DNA from: Macrothele yani
Lineage: Eukaryota > Arthropoda > Arachnida > Araneae > Macrothelidae
Assembly (NCBI GenBank): GCA_039090855.1
Contig: CM077027.1
Coordinates: 100,414,316 to 100,478,315, forward strand
DNA length: 64,000 nt
Direction: 5' to 3'
This document shows positions 42,882 through 54,434 of the stretch, piece by piece. Both the position numbers and the translations under genes were made by a program. Position 1 is the first letter of the stretch. Every line of letters begins with the position of its first letter. The notes under the pieces were generated by a model, which did not search any database, had not been told where the DNA came from, and saw only the letters and a list, made by a program, of their open reading frames with translations.

Positions 42882-44665
42882 AGGGATAACTTTCATAACT
42901 GTATACCAAACAGTGGCGGATTAGCACACCAGGACATTTCCCGGTGGGCCCCTTTTGTATAATTTGTCTTTCTTTCTTAAAAATCTTTTTAGTTCAGTTG
43001 TTTTAAACACACAACTAAACTACAACACGTTTTTTTAAACGAAATATACAATGCAATTATAACAAGCAGGGGAAAAACCCCTTCTATTTTAAATTAAGGA
43101 AAAAAATTCCCCTCACCAGGCAACTGCTAGAATCCCAACTACAATAGATGGGCCATGTGTGTTTGTGAATTTCTGGGTTCACTTAGTAGCTGAGGAACGA
43201 GAATGTATGTACCATGTGTTGCGAGAGGGCGGGTGTGTGTAGATGTTCTACATATTTCCCAAGGAAGGGGAGGGGGCAAGGGGGTAGTTGATTTTACTCC
43301 TGTTGGTGTAGGAGCCATTGGTGCTGTGCCCATCGGCACAATCACATGGCAATGCTGCTAAAACATTTTCATGAGAAAATGAGACCGGCGACCCTAGATA
43401 ATAGGTTCTAAAAGGATCAAACAGCTTGTTTGTGGATTATTCCGAGGGAAGTACCCGGTGTTATCTGAAGTCAGAAACATGCCAGATTTAACCCAAGCTC
43501 AAGCATTGTTTCTTTATTAAATGGCCATAAAAATAAAATGGAAAGGCACCACCAATATCCTAAGCTGTTTTTGTGTTGGAGGGGGGGGAGGGAGATACGT
43601 TCAGAATTTTGAGTTTGAGAAACACACAAGAACAGTTTGCTTTCTATAAGAATTAAGGCTTAAGGAAGGGCCCTACCATAATCAACGTTTTTCATTTTTA
43701 ATCGAAAATGAAGGGGGAAAAAAAAGGGTAAAAGTGGAGCTGAGAAAAAGCGGGATAAAAAAATGCAATTAGAAGCCAAAAAATGTGCAAAACTAAAGGA
43801 TTTTTCCATGGATAATGCTTCTACATTTGACTAAAAAGAGTGATGATAGTTTATTCAAATACAGTGAAAATGGTTGCTGTGTTCAAAATGTTTCCATGGA
43901 TAATAAGGAATCATCCATTGATGTGTCAACTTCTGCTAAAACATCTTACGCAAATGTGGTGGAAAACAGCGTTGTATCAAAACCTGAAGTATTCAAACCC
44001 AACAAGGAGGACATAGAATTCTTTTTTCGAAGTCACCCAGTACAACCTACAAATGACGAAAAATTTCCATTCATTTCAAATAAAGTAATTTATTGCAAGA
44101 ATGGGTTGAACCGTCGTTGGCTGAGCTATGATGAAATTTCGAGTTTCCTCTATTGCACTGTGCGTCTTGCATTTGTGAAAAATTCAGGAGAAAAAAAAAT
44201 TCCAGAGGGCATGAATGACTGGAAACATGTTCATCAAAGAATTTCTGAGCATGAAAATAGCAAAATGCACAATACAAGCACATAGTATTTTTTCATGGCA
44301 AAAATAGCAAGGAAATATTGAATGCTTGCTTATCTCAAAACATGTAAATTTAGAAAAAGAACAAGTAAGAAGGAAGCGGCAAATTCTTGAAAGGGTAGTC
44401 GAAGTTGTGAAAGTTTTAGGAAAGCAAAGAATGAGTTTTAGAGGCAAAACATTCAAAGCTGCATATACATTAGAGGATCCTATGCTAGATCATGGTAATT
44501 TTTTGGAGTTGATACTATTGGTCAGCAAGCATGACGTTACACTGACAGAACATTTAGATAATGTCATAAGAGAAAGCAAGAAATCTCATGACCTTGGAAA
44601 TAAGAGACGTGGTGGCTTAGTAACTTTCCTGTCTAAAACTACCATTGATTTGATAGTACAAACTA

Positions 44666-45882
44666 CACTATCTACCAACAAGTAATTGGACACCTGTGAT
44701 AGCAAAGGAAAACAAAGTTTATTCACTTTCAATAGTTGGTGGAGGCTCCACGAGCAGCGATTACAGCTGCGACCCCCGGGGCATACTCTCAACCAGGGGT
44801 TGTAAGACGCCTAGCGGTATTTTCTTCCACTCTGCTTGGAGAAGACAGGTCAGTTCCTTCACCGATTTCGGACGAGGGGGCACCTCTTAAGTCGACGCTC
44901 CAACTCGTCCCAGAGGTACCTGATAGGGTTAAGGTCCAGGCTCTGCGCAGGCCAGTCCATTCGATTCGATTAACCCCATTGTCACCATACCAAGCCATGG
45001 TGGACCTCGCAACATGACAGGTGGCATTGTCATCCTGAAAGTAACATGGGTCCACCCCGTAAAACTGCCACAACGTAGGAAGGTGGTCATCCAAAATGGT
45101 GCAGTAGCTCTCGGCGTTGAGTCTACCAGGAATTGCGACCAAGGGTCTCGTGCCATACCAGGAGAAACGCCCCCATAGCATAATTCCACCGCCACCGAAC
45201 TTCACAGTTGGCACAATACATCCCGGCAGGAGGCGTTCTTCGGGCAGACGCCAAACCCAGACTCTGCCATCTGAACGGTAGAGGGTGAACCTTGATTTGC
45301 CGCTTCAGAGAACCTGTTTCCACTGTTCAACGGTCCACCGTCAAAGTTCTTTGCACCACGTTAGCTGAGCAGCGCTATTGGACTTGGTGATCAAAGGCCT
45401 GTGGGTGGCAGCACGTCCATGATAACCGAGCAGATGGGCTTCCTTACGGATGGTATTCATTGAAAGAACACTCCCGGATGCCTGTTGAAACTCCTCGCAG
45501 ATGGGGCCCATCGATTTGGTGCAGTTCTTCCGAATTTCTCTGGCCAGCACCCGGTGGTCTCTAACTCCCAGTTTTGTGGGTCTGCCGTGTCGGGGCACAT
45601 TCCGACAGTCACCTCTCATCTTCCACTTGCCAATCACGTAGGCCACTATCGATTTTGGGTACTTCAACTCGCTGGATGTCATGTATGGATTGGCCATTTC
45701 TGTGATACTCGACGATTAGACCTTTCTCAAAATCAGAGAGCTCCGAACTGCGTGGCATCTTGCATGCGACTGGTTGCGTTGTTGTTTCCCACACAATATT
45801 TAAGGGCGGCGGCCATGACGTGTATCAGGACCGCAGATATTGTCAATTGCAGGGGTGTCCAATTACTTGTTGGTAGATAGTG
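44666..45882 (-). mobile_element. Tc1-like transposon (family with CACTATCTACCAACAAGTAA ends)
   Basis: Inverted ends CACTATCTACCAACAAGTAA at 44666 and the complement ending 45882, flanked by TA. 1217 bp. A second copy of the same family, in the other orientation, is at 56552-57719. It sits inside the outer hAT transposase. Confidence 0.92.
44760..45794 (-). pseudogene. Tc1-like transposase, catalytic triad lost
   Basis: Starts near 45794: MPRSSELSDFEKGLIVEYHR. A shift leads to [20 protein letters not shown] and [20 protein letters not shown], then a stop after LTWCKEL near 45341. In the core the first Asp site reads SGKSRF instead of SDESRF-type and is preceded by a stop. [15 protein letters not shown] keeps the second Asp. 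The third motif reads [10 protein letters not shown], with the catalytic Glu replaced. Two of three catalytic acids are therefore gone. Confidence 0.85.
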
Positions 45883-46020
45883 TATATCTTCACTGATTAA
45901 AAAAATCGACATGCGATGAAATTGTGGAAGCAAGCATATATTCTATACAAATAGATACAACACAAATATAAAATACTTGGTCGAATAGTATTTGAGTGAA
46001 TGTGGGTAACCACAAACAAA

Positions 46021-47020
46021 TCAATTAAGTTAAAAAAAATAGCATTGGGGAAAAATACTAGTTGTTCATAGAGATTTTAGTGTATATTCCTGCCTCATTT
46101 GTTTTTCTGTCTCGTGATGTATCAGTAAGATACATTTCCTTTTTCATTCTAACTTCTCTTGTTAAAGCACATGAAGCAAAATCTGCCTTTTTTTTTTTAC
46201 AGTGAATGAGATTCAAATGTATGTTAACAGCATTGGGGTGGGGGCTGAACAGGGCTAAAGTTTTTTCACTACTTTGGTTATAGTAAAAATACTCATCCAT
46301 GTTTGATAAAATTGCAGAATGCTAGATGTATTATCCTCTTATCCACTTATATGACAACACAGAATTCAGAGTGAAAGCTAATAATATCAAGAACTTTTTT
46401 GAAATAACTGTAAAATTATTTGTGGGGGTGTTCATATATGACCCCCCCCCCCCAAATGTTCTACCTACGCAGCCACCACTCCTTGTGATAACTGACAAAT
46501 GCTGCAGATAAAGGATTTATGGAGATATTTCAACATGAAGTTGCAAAATGTTTTCTTTATGTTGTTTAGTAAGATGTCTTTACCATGCATAATCGCAGCA
46601 TAAAAGCACGTTTTGTAATTGAAACACATACGAATATATGACCACTAAATGAAGAATCGGTTTGCCACGACATTTAAAAATATTGAAATTTCTAACTGTA
46701 ATTGTCCACAATAGAAAAATTAAAAAAATTGCAGTACAAATAGAAAAAATTATGGTGTAAAAGTTCTGTATTTTTTTTTCATTTATTTAAATTAAAAAAT
46801 CATGTCTTATGCGAAAGGATTTTTGGTACAACTGCAACATAATTATGGTAGTAGCAGTTCTCTCTCTCTCAAATATTTGTTGGAATTTCAGCCCACTTTG
46901 TTGAAAATTTTAAAACTGGAAGCTCAAAGGTATGGAATTCAAGATTATTTTACAATCTCTCAAACAAGAAAAGGCTGTGTAAGCAATTTTGTTTAACGAT
47001 TTTTTTCATGTTCTTACTTG
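46021..47020. other. Decayed interior of outer hAT
   Basis: C-run at 46443-46453 and no readable gene. A short block near 46680-46720 (GAAATTTCTAACTGTAATTG) resembles 54590-54635 in the same orientation. Confidence 0.45.
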
Positions 47021-47165
47021 CAGGGTGTCCACACAATTACCAAACCTGATTTCCCTGACCAAATATATAACAAATCCCTGACCTTACACAAATAGGTTTA
47101 TTTGAGTATTTCAATATATGTGCCATGATAATAAATAAAATTGAATTGGATAATTGAGAAACTTA

Positions 47166-48436
47166 TTGGGTATATAAATAAGTTTTGAGGGATTTCTGTT
47201 CAGTGTCTTACTTATTACTGCTCGCATGTATTTTAAGGTGGCAACACTGCAATATCGCAGTACGAGACTCCAGCTGTCAGAGTCAGTAATTGACGTTCGA
47301 TTGAGGTGCAAACACGTATTTGTTTTACTAGATGGAAAATGGTAATTTCGTCCCGACAAAACAGCATTTGCGGGAAGTGTTAGTGCATTACTTTGTCAAG
47401 AAAAGTGCTGACGACATCTATCGCTTAATGTCAGAAATCTATAGTGAACATTCCCCATCCATAAAAACATGACTATTGGTTTAGACGATTCAAAAGGAAC
47501 AATTTCGATGTCAGTGATAAAGAACTTTCTGGACCACCCCAAAAAATTGCTGATGCCGAATTGAAAGCTTTACTCGACGAGGATCCGTACCAGACCCCAA
47601 AAGAACTTGCAGCAGCATTAAATGTTAGTCAACCATACATTTCACAACGTTTAGCTGCCATGGGAATGGTGCAAAAAGAAGAGAATCGGGTTCCACATGC
47701 TTTGCGGGAAAGAGACCTTGAAAGTCGAAAAACCACTTGCAAATTGCTGCTTCAAAGGGAAATTTTTTTTTTGCATCGTATTATTACTGCCGATGAGAAA
47801 TGGATATGGTACGATAACCCTAAACGCCAGAAAGCATGGGTGAAGCCAGGTGAACCAGGTCCTTCAATGCCAAAATGCAATATCCATGGTTCAAAGGTAA
47901 TGCTGTGTATCTGGTGGGACCAGAAGGGTGATCCACTATGAACTGCTGAAACCGTCAGAAACTATTACTGGTGATCGGTATCGAACCCAATTAATGCATT
48001 TAAACCGAGCTCTCATGCAAAAATGGCCGGAATGGGAGAATAGACACAACAAAGACATTTACAGCATGACAATGCAAGACCACATGTTTCTCGAATTGTG
48101 AAAAAGTACTTAGAAAGATCCAACTGGGAAGTTCTACCCCACCCGCCATATTCGCCAGATATTGCGCCATCGGATTACCATGTTACGGTCGATGCAGTCA
48201 GCACTTTCTGGAGAATGGTTTAGTTCTTATGAAGACATCAAAAATTGGCTGGACAACTGGATCTCTTCCAAGGAACCAGACTTCTTCCTTTGGGGCATAC
48301 GTTCACTGCCCGAAAGATGGGGTAAAGTTGTAGCTTCAGAGGGAGCATACTTCGATTAATATTAAAATATTGTTTCTGTTCTTCAACAACATGCTTTGTT
48401 CACCTCAAATCCCTCAAAACTTATTTATATACCCAA
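47166..48436 (+). mobile_element. mariner transposon with perfect 30-bp ends
   Basis: The ends (TTGGGTATATAAATAAGTTT and onward) are perfect inverted repeats over about 30 bp, with TA at 47164-47165 and 48437-48438. Length 1271 bp, typical of mariner. A Tc1-like element begins two bases after its right TA. Confidence 0.93.
47332..48359 (+). pseudogene. mariner transposase, near full length but shifted
   Basis: ATG 47332: MENGNFVPTKQHLREVLVHY and KKSADDIYRLMSEIYSEHSP, then a TGA and shift. From 47561 it continues LDEDPYQTPKELAAALNVSQ and YISQRLAAMGMVQKEENRVP. The core has ITADEKWIWYDNPKRQKAWV (first Asp), HGSKVMLCIWWDQKG, a stop at 47939-47941, LQHDNARPHVSRIVKKYL (second Asp) and PHPPYSPDIAPSDYH (third Asp, D34D). 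It ends WGKVVASEGAYFD, the usual mariner C-terminus. Confidence 0.9.
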
Positions 48437-48440
48437 TATA

Positions 48441-49827
48441 CACTGGCGGAAAGTGAACAAAGAACACCAAGAAGGAGATGTCTGATACCAACAAAATTTA
48501 TACAGCATAATAACGGAATACAGAGGATAACGTGATCAAAACATTATGCCAAAATACAGCTGTATTAGCTGGGAAACTGAAAAATAACATTTCCATGTAA
48601 CATGGTTAGTACAAGGTTGAACCGCCATGAACTGCATCACACTGTGCAATTCTGGCATGGAGTCTGTCGTACAGATGTTGGATGCAAGTTTGGGGTATTG
48701 AGTTCCAAGCATCCTCAACCTAGACGCGTAAATCGGGGACGGTTGTGGCTGGCCGTGGAGACCGGATAAGTCGTTGTCCCATAAAATTCCACACGTGCTT
48801 AATGGGGGACAAATCCGGTGAACGTGCAGGCCATGGAAGTTGTCTCACACTCTGAAGTGCATGTTGCGTTGCACGTGCCATGTGTGGGCGTGTGTTATCT
48901 TGTTGGAAAACACCACGATGGACCGACCTTACAAATGGCACAACAACGGGCTGAATGATGTTGTTGATGTAGGAGGTGCTGTTTAATGTACCCGGTACAA
49001 ACACTAGTTGAGTACGGGAGTGATAGCTGATCGCTCCCCACACCAGGAGAGGGCCCTGTGTGTCGCTGGCAGATGCAAGAAGGGTGGAGACACTCCCCTG
49101 TGTGTCTGCAAACACGCATATGGCCATCGGAGGCTCCCAAGCAGAATCTGCTTTCATCGCTGAACACGACAGATCGCCATTGTGTTCTCCAGTGCAGACG
49201 TTGGAGACACCACTGCAGCCATTCCTGATGGTGGGCTGGAGTCAGAGGTACACATGCACGTAGTCTTGCATCCAGTAGACGGTTGGGGATTGTTCGCACA
49301 GTCACCTCAGGTGCAACGGCAGCTCGGATTTGCGTTGCAGTGGATGTTCTGCTTGACAACGCCGCTCTTCTTATGTGTCGATCAGTCCGTCTGTGACTCC
49401 CGGTTCCATGTCTTCTCGTGTGGGAATGTTCCTCGGACCATCTACGCCCCCATCGTACCACCACCGATACTTCCCGTCCAATTCGCTCTGCAATACAACC
49501 ACCCGGCCTCGCAGAGTTCGACTAGATGACCTCGGTCTAAGTCCGATAACTGCTGAAATCGTACACGTCTTCCATGTCCAGGCATTGCAGTTTCTTTAGG
49601 GTCTTCGCACGTGTCCGTATGCCGACGACTGATTACATTCACTTCGCCATACTCCTTAAATACCACCGACGATAATTTGCATATTATGCCGTGCTGTGGC
49701 GTAAGCGCTCAACGGTTGGTCCCGAAACTAACACCACACTTACGTAAGCTCAACCCCATTAACATATGTAAATTTCATGATCGTCCGCCAATTCCTTCTT
49801 GGTGTTCTTTTTCACTTTCCGCCAGTG
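48441..49827 (-). mobile_element. Tc1-like transposon with CACTGGCGGAAAGTGAA ends
   Basis: Inverted ends CACTGGCGGAAAGTGAACAA at 48441 and its complement ending 49827, flanked by TA (48439-48440 and 49828-49829). Length 1387 bp. It abuts the mariner at 47166-48436. Confidence 0.92.
48720..49666 (-). pseudogene. Tc1-like transposase, final catalytic Glu replaced by Lys
   Basis: Start about 49580 (MPGHGRRVRFQQLSDLDRGH). A shift leads to RTDRHIRRAALSSRTSTATQ and IRAAVAPEVTVRTIPNRL. The core has SVVFSDESRFCLGASDGHMR (first Asp). After another shift, GVFQQDNTRPHMARATQHAL (second Asp) and WPARSPDLSPIKHVWNFMG follow. In the last motif the usual Glu of SPIEHVW is Lys, which would abolish catalysis even without the frameshifts. 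Confidence 0.87.
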
Positions 49828-49887
49828 TATTATTTAATAGCGTTTCCGTTTGACGTATAAAGTTTTCCAAATAACAGATTTATTTAA

Positions 49888-51659
49888 GTATCACTGAAGA
49901 CGTAAGAAAATTCAACTGTGAACTAGTGAGGAAAGCAATTGAAAACAACCAAAGCCTAAAGATAGCAAAAGGGACATCTCAGTAAGGGAAGAAAACAGAT
50001 TATGGCACTGAGAAAAGAAGATGGTTCTGTAACAAGAAATAGAGGCGAAATTTTGACAAGAGTGAAAGATTTCTACTCCAAATTATATGAAAGGGATGAT
50101 ACATGCACTCCAGACATCATGAAAGATACCAGTACCAGAGTTCCTCCAGTCCTTCCAGCAGAAGTTGCACATGCAATCAAGAACATGAAGCGGGGAAAAG
50201 CTCCAGGAGAAGATGGAATTACTGTAGACATCATACAAGAAGCAAGTGGAGAAATCGAAACAGTACTCGCCCAAATTTTCACTCGATGCCTTAATGAAGG
50301 AAAGATTCCTGAGGATTGGAACACCGCTACAATGATTCTGCTACATAAGAAAGGTGACATTGAGGATCTCGGAAACTACAGACCTATCAGCCTCCTATCA
50401 GTAGTTTATAAAATCTTCACTAAAGTTCTTTCACACCGCTTGAAGGTAACACTGGACATGGCTCAACCGAGAGAACAAGCTGGATTCAGGAGTGGCTACA
50501 GCACAATAGATCATATCCACGTGCTGAGAGAACTAATTGAAAGAGCGAGGGAATATGAACTTCCATTGTGCATGGCTTTTATCGATTATGAAAAAGCCTT
50601 TGATTCGGTGAAACCATCAGCAGTTACAATGGCTCTGAAAACCTGCGGTATTGAAGATGCATACATTAATATTATTAATAACATCTATGAAAATGCAAGT
50701 GCAAAGATTCGGCTGTTTGAAAATACAACACACGTAAAAATTGGAAAGGGAGTGAGACAAGGTGACACCATATCTCCGAAGCTCTTTAATGCCACATTGG
50801 AGGGTGTTTTTCAGTCACTGAGCTGGGAAAACAAGGGGATAAAGATTAATGGAGATTATCTAACCCACCTTCGTTTTGCTGATGATGTAGTCATTTTTGC
50901 AACTACCCCATCAGAGCTGCAGAGTATGATCCAGGAACTTGCTGACAAGAGTAAAGAAGTGGGATTAAAAATGAACTTTCAGAAGACAAAAGTGATGTTC
51001 AATGCTTTTACAAGAAATGAAGATTTATCGATTGATGGAGAAAAGCTGGAGATAACAGACACGTACGTTTATCTTGGACAGCAGATATCAAGTGAAGGTC
51101 ACATTGGTGAAGAAATTAATCGTCGTACAAAACTTGCCTGGAGAGCTTTTGGAAGAAACAGCATAATTTTCAAGAGCAATATGCCATTATGTCTTAAAAG
51201 AAAAGTGTTTGATCAATGCATCCTTCCAGTGCTTACATATGGTGCAGAGACGTGGACCTTAACTAAAAGAGACATACAAAGGCTGCAGACAACTCAAAGA
51301 AGCATGGAGAGGTGCATACTTGGTGTAACCAGGAGAGATAAGAAGAGGAACTCGTGGATCCGAAAAATGACAAGAGTGGAAGACATCATGATCAGAGTTA
51401 AATCCCTGAAATGGCAATGGGCTGGACATACTGCCAGAAGGACAGATCATCGATGGACAGCCGAAATTTTAGATTGGATTCCAAGGGACAGGAAAAGACC
51501 CAGAAGAAGACCACATGGGAGATGGGTGGATGAAATTCGAAAGTATGCAGGGGTGACATGGAGGAGACTGGCACAAGACAGACCGTTGTGGAGGAAACTT
51601 GGGAAGACCTTCGTCCAGCAGTGGATTGATAATGGTTGACAATGATGATGATGATGATA
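49888..51659 (+). mobile_element. RTE-type LINE, 5'-truncated copy D
   Basis: Homology to copy C begins at about 49888 and ends with an ATG-repeat tail at 51638-51658. The endonuclease is absent through 5' truncation. Inserted in the 3' region of the inner hAT. No clear target duplication seen. Confidence 0.9.
50002..51639 (+). CDS. RTE reverse transcriptase, uninterrupted 545-codon frame (partial protein)
   Basis: The only long unbroken retroelement frame in the window. Motifs: MKRGKAPGEDGITVD (residues 62-75), NYRPISLLSVVYK (125-137), FIDYEKAFDSV (193-203), GVRQGDTISP (250-259) and LRFADDVVIF (290-299) with the catalytic Asp pair. A C-terminal region with ILPVLTYGAETWTLTK and KWQWAGHTARR follows, ending in QQWIDNG. 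The first Met is internal, because the endonuclease half is truncated away and no promoter is visible. It is unlikely to be expressed as a working element, but its integrity suggests the family was active recently. Confidence 0.9.
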   Translation: MALRKEDGSVTRNRGEILTRVKDFYSKLYERDDTCTPDIMKDTSTRVPPVLPAEVAHAIKNMKRGKAPGEDGITVDIIQEASGEIETVLAQIFTRCLNEGKIPEDWNTATMILLHKKGDIEDLGNYRPISLLSVVYKIFTKVLSHRLKVTLDMAQPREQAGFRSGYSTIDHIHVLRELIERAREYELPLCMAFIDYEKAFDSVKPSAVTMALKTCGIEDAYINIINNIYENASAKIRLFENTTHVKIGKGVRQGDTISPKLFNATLEGVFQSLSWENKGIKINGDYLTHLRFADDVVIFATTPSELQSMIQELADKSKEVGLKMNFQKTKVMFNAFTRNEDLSIDGEKLEITDTYVYLGQQISSEGHIGEEINRRTKLAWRAFGRNSIIFKSNMPLCLKRKVFDQCILPVLTYGAETWTLTKRDIQRLQTTQRSMERCILGVTRRDKKRNSWIRKMTRVEDIMIRVKSLKWQWAGHTARRTDHRWTAEILDWIPRDRKRPRRRPHGRWVDEIRKYAGVTWRRLAQDRPLWRKLGKTFVQQWIDNG

Positions 51660-51835
51660 TATATTTTTATCGGCCTTCACCTTTCCTATAGCCGTCCAAC
51701 TCGCACCTTCTTAATTTTAAGTTTACTCTTTTTTTCATGGTTTTACATTTATTGAAGAAACACTCAAACAAACCCTTACACAATATTCAGAACAGTTACT
51801 ATAAAAATATTACAGTAGGAACACAGTCACTGTTT

Positions 51836-54027
51836 TTATATTACACACCACTTTTCTTCTTTTTCCAATCTGAAATCTTCACCTGCAATGCTGCTTCTTC
51901 CAACTCTATTCAATTCCTTTATTTCATCATAAATTTTTCTTCGTTTTGAAGAACACTTTTTCTCAAAATAATCCTGATATCTTCGTCTGGAGTCTCTTAC
52001 AGAAAGAAGAAGCCTTCTATTGATGGCAATGTGTTCTACTTCTCCCACATTTTTAATGGCATCAAAAACTGTTCTCTGACAAATCAGGGATTGTTCCAGG
52101 AGATTTTCCACAAGAAGAGACTTATTGACAGAAAATCCACCTTCCACTGAAGCATTTCCATGAGACAAATGTTTATTACATTCCAAATTTCACCGAATTG
52201 TTTTTGGTTGTCAAGTAGAGCACTGTAAAATTTGTATAATCCAATAGAATCATCATGACTCTAAAAATTCATCAAACTGAGACTTTAAAGCAGATTGAGC
52301 TTCTACACACAATGAAGCATACTGTTTATTAGTTTTTTTAGCACAGTAATTTGAAATCCTGTTTGCACTAAATAAAACTTTGAGCACAATTTCCACTCTC
52401 TTCTTGCCTAGACTCTGCTGCTGCACTATAATATTTGGGTCCAAACAAGTTACCCCACGGACAAACTTAAATTTTAGTGGGCCTTTCTCACAAAGTTTTT
52501 CAATCATACTGGTCACAAGTTTCCTAAATTCAAGCTTAAACTCTAATTTCTCTCTTTCTGAGCACTTCACTTCTTTTAATAGCTTTTCAGTGCAAATCCA
52601 ATATCAACTTTCTCAATTGAGAGATGATTTTTTTTGATACATCTAAAATTAACAGTTTTGAGACACCATCAGCTTCACTTAATTTGTCAGGCTTCAAAGC
52701 TTTGTGCCATCAAATTTTTCATCAGATCCAGCAAATTAGTGTGTAAGAAAGGAATTAAAGGCTTTAGGCTCTGGAACCTTCTCAAAAAAGATTCACACTC
52801 TGAAGCTATAGTCCTAACAGCAGCCAATTTGCATTTCAACAGTGGACTTTACATGAATTCTGCAAGAAACATGTGCTGTTTGCTGGAAACCGACAATTCT
52901 TGAACATATTTCTTGATATGATCATAGATAAGCAATGTCCTAGTCAAACAATTAACGTTTTCCAACCACCTTACAGTGCAAAATTTCAAAGGGAAATCTT
53001 TACATCCAGAAATCATAGTTTAATTTGCACGGCTAGCAGGACTATCTTTTAAAAGGTAGTACAAGTTACACAGAAAGTGACGTATACCCCATTTCTCTGC
53101 TTTAAGTCCAGTTTTCATAGCTCCATTGACCACGTGATGACCACATACTCCAATGTCAACTAATAATTTATCATCTGGATTTTCAGTTTTAAGTTTATCT
53201 TTCAGCTTTTGAAGAAAGCTGAGATTAACGTTAGGTCCATCCATTGACAATTGTAGCATGTTATCCAAGGTAAGAGGTGCACCTTTAATGAATTTCTCTA
53301 AAAGGTCATTAGCTGTTGCCTGTCCTAAAAACACACTACTTAAGTATCTAGTGGAAACTTTTGGCAGATTGACGTCTCAATAACGAACAAACTGATTCAT
53401 TTGCCCACGCTGAGCAATTTTGTTTAGTGATTCATCAAAACAAATTAGTGCAATCCATGGTTTATCACATAAGATACTTTGTTTTTGCCTAAAGTAAATT
53501 TTGAAGCTATAGCACTGTCAGGAAACATTAACTGAAATGTTTTGTTAATCTGTGTACACGAGTTCAGAGACATTCGCTTGAACAACACTTCCATGGCCCA
53601 TATTATTTCAGACTTTGTTACATCACCTTTCACTACATAAGCATTAAGGTCACCGGGCTTCACATCATATTTCACAACATAAGTATTTTAGTCATTAGAC
53701 TTAATATTTTCTCGAAGTACTGATTCACATTTCCCGAGCTTGTTGATGGCAAGAGTTCGTTATTACAAAGAGAGTTCTTTTTCACAGAGGAAGTGAAAGA
53801 AGCAAGACTGGGCTGAGACATTTTAGCACGAATGTTTTTCAAATGATTAGGCCATTTCCGTGGCTGGAGACTGCCCGACGCCCCAGGTTGCTAAGCTTGA
53901 AAGTTTTAGAGCACCCTTTACAAAATGCTGATTCATTGTCGCTGTTCACAGCAGCTATCCAACCAGAAAACTCAGGATTTAAATGTTTGTCCAACCATTG
54001 TTCATTAAACACACAATGCTTTGACAC
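51836..54027 (-). pseudogene. Inner hAT transposase, broken
   Basis: Near the N-terminus (54027) is a BED-like finger: FNEQWLDKHLNPEFSGWIAA and SAFCKGCSKTFKLSNLGRRA. Then KSEIIWAMEVLFKRMSLNSC, FQLMFPDSAIASKFTLGKNK, QLSMDGPNVNLSFLQKLKDK (core), DIGVCGHHVVNGAMKTGL, and near the C-terminus CNKHLSHGNASVEGGFSVNK, equivalent to the hAT dimerisation motif, and LVENLLEQSLICQRTVFDAI. Stops and shifts occur near 53840, 53395, 53018 and 52250-52190. The order of domains is complete. Confidence 0.83.
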
Positions 54028-54434
54028 TGCTGCAGTCTTAGTTGCCTTTTAACAAGGTATAACTTATATCACAAATTTTCTTCTACTCCTTTGACCTAAA
54101 ACAAAAAGAGAAATGTTAACAAGTAATGTAACACAACTTACAATAATAGGTAGGAAATACAAGGTTACATTAGCAGGAAGGGAAGTTAGCGACTGTCTGC
54201 AACACCAAGTGCAAGTGTGTTGGGCGATGAGGGAGTCACTCCCCTGACACCGGGTTAAAACTAGTTGTAGTCTAACTGAGATTGAAATTTCCCTGACTTT
54301 TTTTTTAAATATCACTGATTTTCCCTGACTTTTTTTTTTTAATATCACTGATTTTCCCTGACCTTTACCAACATTTCACTGACCAATTTTCATTTCCCTT
54401 ACTTTCCCTGACTTTCCAGAATGTGGACACCCTG

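Larger units (their letters stand above)
43709..46020 (+). pseudogene. Outer hAT transposase (ZMYM1/DUF4371-like), broken
   Basis: The lysine-rich start (KGKSGAEKKRDKKMQLEA) is frameshifted. From 43815 a frame carries KPEVFKPNKEDIEFFFRSHP, RRWLSYDEISSFLYCTVRLAF and EGMNDWKHVHQRISEHENSK, the TTF-type finger region with one expected Cys replaced by Arg. After a shift near 44285, ILERVVEVVKVLGKQRMSFRG and GNFLELILLVSKHD match the DUF4371 core. A Tc1 interrupts at 44665. Beyond it LIKKSTCDEIVEASIYSIQIDT continues the frame to about 46020, after which the C-terminal half is lost. Confidence 0.8.
47021..54434 (-). mobile_element. Second hAT transposon (inner), hosting mariner, Tc1 and RTE
   Basis: Inverted ends CAGGGTGTCCACA at 47021 and TGTGGACACCCTG ending 54434. 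The right (5') end has repeated subterminal TCAGGGAAA motifs on the minus strand, including two ~40-bp tandem units near 54285-54365. The transposase lies on the minus strand. No 8-bp duplication was seen (CTTACTTG against ATTTGTCT), so one end may have been altered. Confidence 0.75.
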
